From NCBI GenBank assembly GCA_003008705.1, contig PDUO01000038.1, forward strand, positions 248,001-312,000: DNA of 64,000 nt. Direction: 5' to 3'. Positions 33,527 through 44,529 of this stretch are shown piece after piece (within the stretch, counting starts at the first letter, position 1; the number at the start of each line of letters is the position of its first letter). The notes under the pieces are model-generated. The model did not search any database and was not told where the DNA came from. It saw nothing but the letters and a program-made list of their open reading frames with translations. A program made the translations under genes and the position numbers. The DNA is from Pezicula radicicola. Lineage: Eukaryota; Ascomycota; Leotiomycetes; Helotiales; Dermateaceae.

Positions 33527-33932
33527 CCCGTTCGGCTGCCATATGACTTTCATATGCAGCCACCATGGCGCGTTTAGCATATAAATGATCATATAATATA
33601 TGAAAAACTACATATGATCGATCATTTGCGATTTGTCTGTGATTTCTGAAGATATGTCGAATTGTACAAATGGTGCCTCCACGCACGACCATTTGCGACC
33701 CCTGCAACCTCCATATGAAAAAATAAGGCCCCAACTCAGCCATATTCAGGTACTTTTCATAAATATTATGCAATTCATAATTATTATACTATCTTTCGTA
33801 CTTTATATATAGGCAGCCGAACGCATTGGTGGTTAAATGAAGAGAAGCCACAAATGATCATATATTATATGATCATTTGCGATTTTTCATATATAACTTT
33901 TCATATACGCTTTCATATGGCATCCGAACGGG
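33527..33932. mobile_element. AT-rich inverted-repeat element (possibly two nested copies)
   Basis: The left end CCCGTTCGGCTGCCATATGA and the right end, read on the other strand, CCCGTTCGGATGCCATATGA agree at all but one position. The interior is AT-rich and full of palindromic ATGATCATAT units, including a near-perfect palindrome at about 33853-33881. A further inverted copy of the end motif (GGCAGCCGAACG, about 33813-33824) suggests that one element is nested in, or fused to, another. It has no coding frame, and no clear target duplication was found. Confidence 0.55.
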
Positions 33933-34518
33933 CTCTAAGAGACAACACCAACCAGAACATGGCGATATGATACGAGAACACACCCGTATCAACAAGCCGA
34001 AATACACACACGTCCACATCCACATCCACATCCGCATCCACATCCACATACCGGTCTCTGCACCTTGGGAACTACTGTAGTGTACTGTACTGTCAAACCC
34101 GCATATTTCACTCTCTGTACTACTGAACTGCACTGCACTCCATCTCGTTTCCCCAGAATGCGACGGTCGGACATTGCCCCACATTCAAAAGCCTCTTCGG
34201 CCCCACGCTTGGAAGGTGCACGTGAGCAAGTGGAGCTGGAGAAGTCGGCCATGTAGACGCCGTGGAGGGGTTCATTTGCCGAATAACTTCCCCCCCCTTC
34301 TTCCCCTTCCCCCCTCTACCCCTCCGATGCCCTCCGTCTTCTATGTGACGTACGCCTGTCGGTGGTGGGACAGCTCCGAATAAACTTCATCTTATATGTA
34401 TAAGAGAGATTGTAGGTCCAGCTTTCTGTCATCTGTCTGTCCATTGTTTCCTCAAGAAGCTTCCTCTTTGTATTTATACCATATACCCATCCATATACCC
34501 CTCATTGTATTCTTCACC
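33933..34518. promoter_or_regulatory. Upstream region of the FAD monooxygenase gene
   Basis: Contains a CACATC-type hexanucleotide array (about 34014-34049, some six units), and a pyrimidine-rich tract at about 34288-34320 of a kind common in fungal promoters. No gene seen. Confidence 0.5.
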
Positions 34519-35976
34519 ATGTCTGCGATCAAGAAGGACCTTAAGATTGCCATTATTGGCGCGGGTAAGTCAAGTCCTTATAACTTTCCTCTTGAGTATG
34601 CAATTGATTGACAATTTGACAGGTATGGGCGGTCTCGCCTGTTCCCTCGCCTTGGCCAAGAAAGGCTTCACGAGTATCGAAGTCTTCGAAACAGCTTCCA
34701 ATCTTGGGTTTGTAGGCGCCGGAATTCAACTTGCGCCGAACATGGCTCGCATACTTGACCGCCTGGGCTGTTGGCAGGATATCGAGAAAGAAGCCGTCGA
34801 CTTGAAGGAGACAAGCATAGTCCGTACGTGACATATCAATTCTGTTCTAAAGGTTCCCACTAATAAAAGGCAGAGGGTTCAACCGATGCCGAACTTGGAC
34901 ACGTCGATTTACATTATATTAGAGAGACATACGGCTACCCACACATGGTTGGACATCGTTCTTCCTTAGCAGGCGCCATGTTCGAAGCCTGCAAGAAGGA
35001 ACCAAATATCAAGTTCCACTTTTCTACAGCGGCCTCGGAGGTTGAATCTTTCTTCCCCAAGCCTACCTTCCAAGTGACTCCTCGCAACGGAGAACTATAC
35101 ACCGTAACAGTAGATGTGCTGATTGGAGCCGACGGTGTCAAGAGCGCGATTCGGCAAAGAATTCTAGAGGAACTAAAAGTGGATGCGCAGATTGTTGACA
35201 CAAACCAAGCTGCGTACCGAATCATGCTCAACCGGTCACAAATGGAGCACGACCCCGAACTCCTCGCTCTGATTGATGCCGAGAAGGTGACAAGATGGAT
35301 TGGGGAGAAGCGTCACATAATAGCCTACCCTGTCTCCTCCAAACAAATCTACAACCTCTCCACCACTCAACCGGATATCAATTTCGCCTCGGCTCCATCA
35401 GCGACCTACACCACCAAAGGTGATAAATCGATCATGCTGAAAGTTTTTGGAGACTTTTGTCCCAAGGTCCATAGAATGTTGTCTTTAGTGCCGGATGGAG
35501 AAGTCTGTGAATGGAAGCTTCGTGTACACTCCCCACTACCAACCTGGGTCCACGGCTCCGTAGCTCTCCTGGGTGACGCCTGCCATCCAACGCTACCCCA
35601 TCTTGCACAAGGCGCAGCATTGGCAATCGAAGATGCAGCAGTCATGGCCGAAGTTCTCGCTCTTCTTCCTGACTCCGAACCTAGCTCGATCAACAAAGCT
35701 CTCTTAGTCTACGAAGAACTTAGAAAGAGTAGATGCGAGACTCTGGTCGAGTTGGCGGCTGCCAGTGGACGAGCACTACATCTTGGCGAAGGTGCCGCCA
35801 AGGAAGAGAGGGACAGACAGTTTGCTGCCTTGAAAGAGAAGGGAGGAAGTGTGCCAGATAAGTGGGCGGATGCGGATGTGCAGAAGAGGATTTATGGCCA
35901 CGACTGTATGGTTATTGCGAGGGAGCGATTTTCGGAGTTGTATAACAGTCCTGGGGAGAGCAGACCCTCTTTGTAA
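34519..35976 (+). CDS. FAD-dependent aromatic monooxygenase (salicylate-hydroxylase type)
   Basis: Three exons (34519-34564, 34623-34823, 34874-35976; introns 58 and 50 nt) give 449 residues. Motifs of class A flavoprotein hydroxylases: the dinucleotide fold IAIIGAGMGGLACS (residues 10-23, split by intron 1), IEVFETAS at the end of strand 2, LIGADGVKSAIRQRI (the DG motif), and GDACHPTLPHLAQGAALAIEDAAVMAEVL (the GD motif, in two pieces). The family uses FAD and NAD(P)H to hydroxylate aromatic acids in the cytosol; salicylate, 6-hydroxynicotinate and polyketide phenols are all possible substrates. No partner gene (for example a ring-cleavage dioxygenase) lies next to it, so the substrate stays open. 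Confidence 0.92.
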
Positions 35977-37110
35977 GTTGGTTTGCGGAGCTTGTAAGTG
36001 ATAGGTTAGTCATTCAAAGCGAAAGTTTTATCAAGTCATCAATATTTTACCCATCATGAGGTCACATGACTATAAGATATATTTCCAAGTCTAAAGCTTT
36101 ACTTATTGTCTATTATCATGGGGAATAATACAGATACATATATGGTGATTTTCACATTTGCATTAAGTAGAAGGAATACAAACCAGAGATGTGGGTAGAG
36201 ACCTTTTGACAGTCACATGACTAAATTAGTCCCAGGTAGTCTCCTCGCTTGTCGTCTCGTTCTTTGCTCCTTCTTACCACCATTCCGCCTGTTCTCCTCT
36301 CTCAACAGAAGCCCATAAGCCAAGTAGACATTTGAAACCCCTAAATTTTATTTGTCCATTAATCAAGGTCACAAGTTTACTAACCCCGACTCTAAATAGC
36401 CCACCCAATCCAATCCCATCCATATATAAAAACAAAAACAAAAGAATCAATCCCTCAAAAAGCTCTTACATATAATTCTTCTCCCCTCCTTCAACTCCCT
36501 GATATAAATCCTTTAATATGCCCTCTGTAACCTGTATAAAAATATCTTCATCCCCATTCAGATTAATATCTATATCACTATTTTCCTTTCTCATAAAAGT
36601 ATAATGATCTCAGAATAGATCTACTAATTGTCGTTTATCTTTCTTTCTTTTTTTTAATAATTTTAACTAGAGGTTCTACCAGAATTCGGAATTTTTATTT
36701 TTCGGTTTTTGGTTTTGGTTTTTATTTTTAGAGGTAGGAGGGGGAGGGGGATGTGTGGTTTGAGAAAGGTGTGGTTGGGGTTAGGATGATGATTTTTAGA
36801 GGGGCTTTGTTTTTTGGGAGAGGGATAGGGATTGGGATTTGATGATGATGAGGTGATTTTGATAGGGAGTTTTTGTGATTGGAGGACTGACGATGACAGT
36901 GACAGTTTGGAAATTGATTTTTTTTTTTTTTTGAATAAGATTCCGGAGGATTTGTGAATATGTACTATGGAAGGTTCTTAATTGAGGGATTTTGAGAGTT
37001 GGAAATCGGTAGAACTTATCATTCGTATATTCATCTGGATCATCACTACTGATATGATTAGGACTCGGAAGGATAATGGTTAGGGGTTGGAATGCTGGGA
37101 GGTGTTGTAA
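35977..37110. other. Intergenic region with paired GTCACATGAC palindromes
   Basis: GTCACATGAC occurs twice, at 36061-36070 and 36212-36221. From about 36640 the plus strand becomes strongly G/T-rich with poly-T runs. No complete gene was recognised. Confidence 0.45.
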
Positions 37111-37380
37111 CTATATGGGTGTTTCTTCTGATGATGATGAGAATGATGATGTGGATGAAGAAAGACCAATCTCCCGATCTTTGAAATCAATTGGTAGGTT
37201 TTGAAGTTGGTTTAAGAAGAATGTTGTTTCTTCGGTTGTTATCTTTTCGTTATTAGTGAGTTCGGGAGGGCTTGTGGTAGAACACAAGAGCTCTTCTACG
37301 AAGGACCAAATTCTGTTGATTGTCCAGTACTGGTGTGCGGGATAAAATATATCGTGGGTGGTTTGGATATATATATTTTT
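37111..37380 (-). pseudogene. Orphan terminal exon or gene remnant
   Basis: An open frame of 89 codons begins right after an acceptor-like AAATAG (37381-37382) and ends at a TAG. It contains YPAHQYWTINRIWSFVEELL, then EETTFFLNQLQNLPIDFKDR and a Ser-rich tail. The composition is clearly protein-like but there is no ATG. Upstream on the same strand (37390-37810), several Pro/Ser/Thr-rich frames follow each other, broken by stops, with no start codon I could connect. Either the last exon of a multi-exon gene I failed to assemble, or a decayed gene. Family unknown. Confidence 0.35.
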
Positions 37381-38415
37381 CTATTTCTTTTTGTTGATAT
37401 TTGTTTCGTGGTTATTGGTTGTTAGTGTGGGATCTGATGAGGTAGAGGGACTTGGGGTGGTTTAGAGGGTTTATTGAATAGGATTTTTTAATGATTGTTT
37501 TCGTGATACTTGATTTGGAAGAGAGATGAGGATTCTTTTGTTTTATTACTAGTGTGGTTTTGTAAGAGGGATTCTTTATTATAGGCAGGATTTGAAGAGG
37601 CATTTGATGAGTTGCGTAGATCTAGATTTTATCTTGGATTGTTTTGGGGAGGTTGGGGAGGGGTTGGATTGTAGGGGGAATTGTGAGGGGGATTATGAGA
37701 GGGAGAGGGAAGTGGTTTGTGTGGATGGGGATGGTTTTGGGGTTCGTGTTGGAAGTGATGGATTTAGGGGGTTGATTGGGTCATGCTTTTGGGATTGGAA
37801 TTGGGAGGGTTGTTAATTTATAGAATAGGCTGTAAGCTGTAGGCAGCAGTTGGCAATCTATGGTGGCGATCTTGTCGCTCTTACTTGATTTGTTGTGTTC
37901 GTGACCCCCCCCCCCTTTCTAGTGCTCTCTAAGCGAATACGAAGTGGAGGTAGGTGGTAGTGTTCGGAGGATGTTCTATGGAAAGTGGATGGATGATTTT
38001 GTTAAGCTTTCTTATTTCTATATTGAATTAAATTGAAAAACCTGGAAACAGTGCTCTAGTAATAGAATTATGAGTGCTGGCGAGAAAATAACGACAGAAA
38101 TATCCTGTTAACATGTCATAATGCAATTTATCTCTTCTACCTTTATTAGCATGGTGTCCTCCTAGTATTCCCTATAGGGGATAACCATAAACAGCAACTT
38201 TACTCTGAGCAAGTGGTAATAGAGACTTGACTATTTTTGTATGTATTTTCTAGCATTTGATAAGTTCCTGCAGCCTATTCTTGCCTAAGCTAAGAATGTA
38301 AAAGAATAGGTGATCATGAAAATCATATTAATAATTAGACACTATCTATTCTCATTATTCTCATAACAAACAACTCATCAATAACCTCAACCCCCCACCC
38401 AACAAAACAACAAGT
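37381..38415. other. Base-skewed spacer
   Basis: The plus strand is G/T-rich up to about 37820, then ordinary AT-rich sequence follows with a run of C at about 37906. It may include decayed upstream exons of the orphan exon. Confidence 0.4.
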
Positions 38416-39540
38416 CTACAGAAATCTCTGCCTAAAGGCCCTCTTATCCAACTCTGGCGCCTCCCCAAGCATATCCGGATACTTCCACTTAAACCCCCAC
38501 TTCAACCACAACTTAAACTTCTCTCCAAACTTCATAGCATTCCACCTCTCCAAAAGCACAGCTTGCTCCTCCACACTCTTCGCCTTATACGTAGGTCCCA
38601 CACAACATAAAAAGAACCAACTTATACAACACCATGAATAAGGCGTTCCTCTCTTCCGATGTTTTCCCAACATGATTCCCTTAAACGACATCCAACTTTC
38701 CCATAGTCCGATTAATAACCAGAGGAAACACCAGCCTACGGGTACGGAGACTGCTATGATGATTACATTTCTGCGCCAACAATCGCCATAGTAGTCGTAA
38801 TAGGAAGAACAGGAGTCGTAATAGTAGTCAGTACTGCTTGAGCTTGATGAACTACTGCCTGAATCGTATGCGAAAGTAGGTTCGCATGTTGGTACTGAGG
38901 AATAGGTTACACAGTATGTTGTAGGCGTGTAACAATAACTCATACCATATGGTTCATAATACGAAGATGCAGATGCAAGATCCGCGGCCGCGATATCCGT
39001 TGGATTCATAACTGCAATAACGTTTGTAGTACGTGTGAGTCGATCATCGTCATAGTAATAAGTATATGTACTCGTAGATGTCGCAACAGACTCAGGCGTA
39101 AGGAAGGTTCGAACGATGCGAGGGATTGTAACGGGCACGTTTGTTACGAATGTCCAGTTTTGACTGGTACATGTTGGGGATGGTGTGTAGGTTACTGGTA
39201 CGACGTAACTGGTTGATGTTGTGCTGGAAGTTGCTGCGTCATAGTCGTAGGTGGATGTTTGACCGCTTCCTGGTGGTAGGATGACGTTGATTACTGTTAC
39301 TTCAGCATAGGATGTGTCGTCTGTTGATGTACTGATTGCGTTGGTGACTGGGGTTGTTTTAGGGACGACCTCTTCTGTGTATGTGTATAATGACTCTGAA
39401 TATGTTGTGCGGTATCCGGTATAAGCTTCTTCGGTGTAGACGGATATCTCGATGTAGGTCGTGACCACGTAAGGTGCAGGAGCAGCGATGACAGAAATGG
39501 CATGAAGCAGCGCTGATGCAAGAAATGCGGATTTCTTCAT
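38416..39540 (-). CDS. Ser/Thr/Tyr-rich surface protein with signal peptide and one transmembrane helix
   Basis: Intronless, 374 residues. Signal peptide (MKKSAFLASALLHAISVIAAPA) is followed by a ~245-residue ectodomain rich in Thr, Ser, Tyr and Val. It has repeated TYxxT-like strings, a Cys-containing block (SYCYTPTTYCVTYSSVPTC) and a Ser8 run leading to a Tyr/Asp/Cys-rich stretch. A transmembrane segment (NVIIIAVSVPVGWCFLWLLIGLW) and a ~95-residue basic cytosolic tail containing CCISWFFLCC complete it. This resembles fungal wall-stress-sensor-like or WSC-like surface proteins in layout, but no WSC domain is present and I do not recognise the family. Confidence 0.75.
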   Translation of the reverse strand: MKKSAFLASALLHAISVIAAPAPYVVTTYIEISVYTEEAYTGYRTTYSESLYTYTEEVVPKTTPVTNAISTSTDDTSYAEVTVINVILPPGSGQTSTYDYDAATSSTTSTSYVVPVTYTPSPTCTSQNWTFVTNVPVTIPRIVRTFLTPESVATSTSTYTYYYDDDRLTRTTNVIAVMNPTDIAAADLASASSYYEPYGMSYCYTPTTYCVTYSSVPTCEPTFAYDSGSSSSSSSSTDYYYDSCSSYYDYYGDCWRRNVIIIAVSVPVGWCFLWLLIGLWESWMSFKGIMLGKHRKRGTPYSWCCISWFFLCCVGPTYKAKSVEEQAVLLERWNAMKFGEKFKLWLKWGFKWKYPDMLGEAPELDKRAFRQRFL

Positions 39541-40204
39541 TTTGATATCGGGGTGGTTGAGAGGATTAATTAAAAATTATGATTGGTATATCGTAGATAG
39601 TGAGCGAGTTTTGCTTGATGTCAAAAGACAGGACGAGTATTGAAGACCCTCTCCAGGGCTGAACAAACACAGTAAAGATAATCTCCAAATGATGAACAAA
39701 AAGTCAACGTCGAAGTCAAAGAGCGACATGCTTACATTTAAGCTTGAATGAAAGGGTGGATCCACTTCAGTCTCGGCCACTATCACTGGTGTGAAGCAAA
39801 GGACAAAAAACAAAATTTGACTCTGCCCTGCTCGTTGGTCTGAATAGACTCATTTATCCATGTCAAATCTATGATGCCAAGGGTTATCCAACGGTTATTC
39901 AACTGCTTTGGGTAAGATTATGTCTAATTAAGGATTGCGCCGACTTGGCGAATGTACTGTGCCGCTTGCTGCCTACAATTGCCCCGCCTGTCGCCTGGAA
40001 TCCCAACCAGTAAATTGATACGGGGTAACAGATGAGAATTATTCATTGCTACTGGAAAGAATTGTTTTTGTCTGAAGATATCGTATACGCAAAGCTAAAA
40101 TGTAGGGTTCGATTTGATGGCGGAGTCAATTCCTAATAATATCTCCAGAGATTCCTCAGATTCTCATCGCTTAAGTCTGTGCCTCTTACGAAGTAAATTG
40201 ACTA
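39541..40204. other. Intergenic spacer
   Basis: Promoter of the surface-protein gene on the left; the rest is unassigned. Confidence 0.5.
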
Positions 40205-42749
40205 TCAAGAAATGTATTTGATCTTCATAACCCAACAATATTTCCCGGCGCTTATCACTTCCTCAGGAACTGTTATTTTGATCCCAGAACCATAGAATTC
40301 CCAATCAAGCTCCGTACCATTACCAAATCCAATCAAACTTATTGTGTCGCCTTGGAGGATAGGCAATGGCACGTCCAATATAAAGGTTTCAGTAGGCGGT
40401 ATTAGCGACAAGATGTAGAAGGCTTCAGGGGTTTGCGTAAAACGCACATCCTCATTCTCTGCCATGATGAACCTAAAACTGTCAGTCCTCTCCTAAAACA
40501 AAACTACCATCAACTTGACTTACCAATAAGTAGTATTATATATAGCCTCTCCATGTGCTTTAATCCAAGCACCAGCTTCCTTCAAAGTAGAAACTTCAGT
40601 CCCATCTATCGTACCATCTGCTTTCGGCCCAATATCAAGAAGTAGATTCCCATTTTTAGAAACCATATCTACTAGTGTAGTGATAAGTTTTGAGGCATTC
40701 ATATATGCTGATGGAGGTGTGGCTCTGTTATATCCGTAGCTATATGGATCCATTCCTTGGTTACTCTCCCATTTTCGTTCTGAGACGGAGGAGAAAGTTG
40801 TATACTCTGGTGTATCGAAATCTGACTCGGCGATGCCGCAGCGATTGTTCATTACGACTTGTCGTCCATTTTCAGCTGCCCAGTTGTACCATGCTGCTGC
40901 GAATTCTGCTGTTTTGTTGGGACCCTGAGATATATTAGTTTCAGTATTCTGTAGATTGGAGAGTTGGAAATACATACGCCAGTATCGCACCACATAATTT
41001 CTGACTCATATTCATACGCGAGCATGTTCATCTGTGGCAGCTGTAAATCTGTTAAGTAATCATTTACAGGAATATGGCCAATATATGGCTCAGTTAGTCC
41101 TGTGTAAGGATTGGTAGCAAGGATACCAGGCCACGTAGTACTAGTATTGCCCTCTCTTTCCGCAAACCCATAGGGTCCAAAGTCCGGGTTCCACCACTCA
41201 GTCATACTATAATACCCAGCTCTGTGCATTTCAGGATAGTAAGTTTTTGCAGCGTCAAATAACTCTTTGAATAAATCGCGATAGGGACCATAATGTAAGG
41301 ATGATCGGTTAGAGGTTTCTTTGGTATCAAACAGGGCAAATCCATCATGGTGCTTAGATGTGAGGACAAAATACTTCGCTCCAGCTTCGTCGAAAAGATC
41401 TACCCATTCCTTTGGATCAAAGAGCGAGGCTGTGAAGTTGGGGAAGAAATCGTCGTAGTTGAGGTCTGGACCATATGTTCGTAGCTCGTAATCATAGATA
41501 TCTGCTCTGTCAGCTGCACGATGTCGATTGTACCACCCATACCTATTTCAATATGAGTTTATACTTATTCTGCACATATTTTGGAGGTATAACTAACCAT
41601 TCAGCATATACTTCTGAAGTTGAAGAATTTCCCCAACCAGGAACGGCATATACTCCCCAATGTATAAAAATGCCAAATTTGGCATCATTGTACCACTGAG
41701 GGCTCTCGTGTTTAGTTAGGCTCTTTGAATCTGGTGTCCACTTCTCCAGACCAAATGACATATCCTGAAAAATGACACTACTGTTGCTATGAGCGTCGTG
41801 GAATATCACTTCCGCGATCACGTTCGTTGCAGAACCCACGATTCCGATATCAACCTTTTTCTGATCCCCAGGCCGCAGACGCTTGATTTTACCAGGATCC
41901 ACTGTTCTGATACCTGGTGCCAAAATCGATATCTCAACTCCTTCTCCAGATATCCATTCCGGACCTGCATTGTTAACAACGACCTCCACTGTCTGTATAC
42001 CACTCGCAATAGTCTTTTGCGTAGGTCGAAGATTCTGAACTTGTATCCCAGACTGCTTAAATAGCGACATAGAAAAAACATGTATCCTAGACGTATCATT
42101 TGAAGTATCAGGGAATTCAATTGAAGTGAGTGTCTTAGTTGGATCCAATGAACCTATCCATTCAAAGATATGTGTTGTGTTGTAGTTTGTAGAATTATTG
42201 GTATAGTAAGATGGCATAACAATTTCACCTTTGTAAATTGATAAGAATGTGAAGAAAGATTGCGTCCTTATTTCTGTGACTGTGGTACTATTATCACTGT
42301 AGGTAAACACTGCATCTCCGGTAGCCGTCCCTGCATCACCTGCTAGGAGCAGCTGGATACTGAAGTATTTGTCTTCGGGGATTTCCAATGTCTGGCCCAC
42401 GAGTAATAGATTGTCGGATTTGTTGTACTCTTGGTATCCTGGAAATAGGTACGAAATATTGGTTTTTGATGATGTATATGTGTCACTGGAAGGCAGGTTC
42501 TGTGCGGGGTAGCTTTGACCATTCGCGTTGAACTCTGCATCTCCTGGTGTTTTCGCAAATCCTCGGTTGTTGAAACACTGCTGAAGTGGAATATGAATAC
42601 TCTGCTATAAGACTATTAATAAATTGACTGGCATATTGGGTGAGCCATCTCGCCTTAACTTGGATGCTGGAATTACTAGTTGACTTTATAGTTACCGCCG
42701 CAGCAGTTGTCAGTCCACAGGCGACAAATTTCCAATTTGGTAAACGCAT
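40205..42749 (-). CDS. Alpha-L-fucosidase, GH29
   Basis: Five exons (42696-42749, 41598-42580, 40978-41542, 40524-40924, 40205-40472; introns 51-115 nt, phases consistent) give 756 residues. The short first exon encodes a signal-like N-terminus (MRLPNWKFVACGLTTAAA). The catalytic barrel begins near residue 315: WYNDAKFGIFIHWGVYAVPG, then KYFVLTSKHHDGFALFD, the nucleophile Asp in IMWCDTG (right at the intron 3 border), and NGNLLLDIGPKADGTI. It should release alpha-L-fucose from plant or glycoprotein glycans outside the cell. About 310 residues precede the barrel, with a beta-rich, N-glycosylated look, which is longer than in typical GH29 enzymes; part of that stretch may be a separate binding domain. 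A C-terminal beta domain closes the protein. Confidence 0.93.
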
Positions 42750-44529
42750 GACTTCAGAGAAATAATTGTCACTGCCTGAGTAGATTTATTCTTCTGGAAG
42801 TCCCGTTCCAACAATATATATAACTTATATCACTAAGGTATGTGAGATGCGAGCCAAGAGCACCATGTAACATTACATCGATATCGTAATCTCGTAAACC
42901 CCATTTATGAATTAGGGAAAAGATGAACCTACCCCAAGGCTAAATACCTGCAAACTTTCCCCACTATTGCGGAACAGAGAAACTTTAAAAGGCCGTCGAC
43001 GCATTGAGGTCAAAGTTGGGGATGATGAGATGTTTAATCAACAAGATTAATCATGTGACCGGCCCCCCCTCCCCCTTATAGGCCTGTTTCGGCACTCTTG
43101 CTTCTACACGGAATACAGTGCCTTTGCTTAAACTATTTGTTGCCCACCGTACCCGTTTTGTTTAATATAAGACTACTAAGGAACTTCTAATAAAATAGTA
43201 ACGGCCTGCTTTTCGCTACTAGAACCCCCTGCGTTCTTGGTATTAGGAGATTATTACGAGGTTATTAGGAGGTACGGCTCGATTTAACGCAGATTTGTGT
43301 TTGGAAATTCCAAACAAATCGTTGCATAAATTAGTTATTTGGTTGTTATTTTTCCTAGAGTTACTACAATTTACTTTAACTAACTAGTATATTATTCTAC
43401 CTTCAAAATTACCGAGGAACCAAACAAAAGTGAAGTGACACAGCACACTTAAAAGACAAACTTAGTTTGTTGATTAGTGACATATTTGTACAAATAAACG
43501 GCGGAGGAGTTCTAACCACCAACCTGTGAGAGACCCGCCCCCCTATTCTTACGAAATATTCGGAGTACAGACTCCTTTTGCAAGTATCTTTGGTAAACTT
43601 GTTTCCGCTCCTGGTATAAGAAGCTTTATTTGTTTTGTTGAGCTTTCTGAGCGCCCGTAAATAGCCCTAATCTCGAAATCAAATCCACCGCCCGAGAATG
43701 TGCACGCCGAGGCTTGATCCTCCGAAAAAAAATGATACATAGTTTGCTCTCAAGCGCAAGCCAAAAACGATCTTTGCGCTTGCGTTAAGTGATAAAGAGT
43801 AAAAATTTATTTAATGATTGCTAGACCAGAACCATGGTATAACTATGTCTCTTCTGCCTAGTCTTCAAGCGAAATATCAACTTAATTATAGACAAAGGTG
43901 TAGTTTAGTACAATGGTGCCAACTATAACCCTTGTTGAAAGGTCTTTAATAGAATCGTTTACTACGACCTTTAAAAATTAGCTTGGCTTTACAAAAGATT
44001 TGCATGTAATAAAGACAAAGGCTTACAAAACCTCACAGCCCCGAAGCGAGTTTTCATTCATTCTTTATCTTACGAGCAGAATCTTCATAAAATGCAATGA
44101 GCAATTAAAACAAGCAGAAATACCATTGCACTTGATAGTATGTGATACAAGCGTAGCAGTAAGTTTATTATATCTATTTTAATAGTTGAGTGGTAAGTTG
44201 ATGATAGTAGATAAGCTTCTTAAGATCAGCCAATTAACCCTGTCACTTTATTGCGTAGACGCCTCCGCAGCCTTCTTAAATCATATTCACCTAACTAGTT
44301 TTTGACTGACTTCGGAACCCGATGACCTGCGGGTTATGCTCACTTGTTCTTCGCCGACAAAATGACGACTAAGCGAGCTAAGCGAGGGGCATTCCCAGCT
44401 TCCTACCACCGTACCTTGACAACCTTTTACCTTGAAAACTTGCTATCTTGATCCCCTCGCAACAACAATCCTATTCTTTCGCCAACCATCCACGTAATCT
44501 ATAATCCTAATAACGACCAATCTTTGACA
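42750..44529. other. Intergenic region, no gene recognised
   Basis: About 1.8 kb holding the fucosidase promoter and then AT-rich sequence without long frames. A TCATGTGA motif lies at 43051 beside a C-run. The minus-strand frame at 43549-43740 (63 codons) has no recognisable content. Confidence 0.5.
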
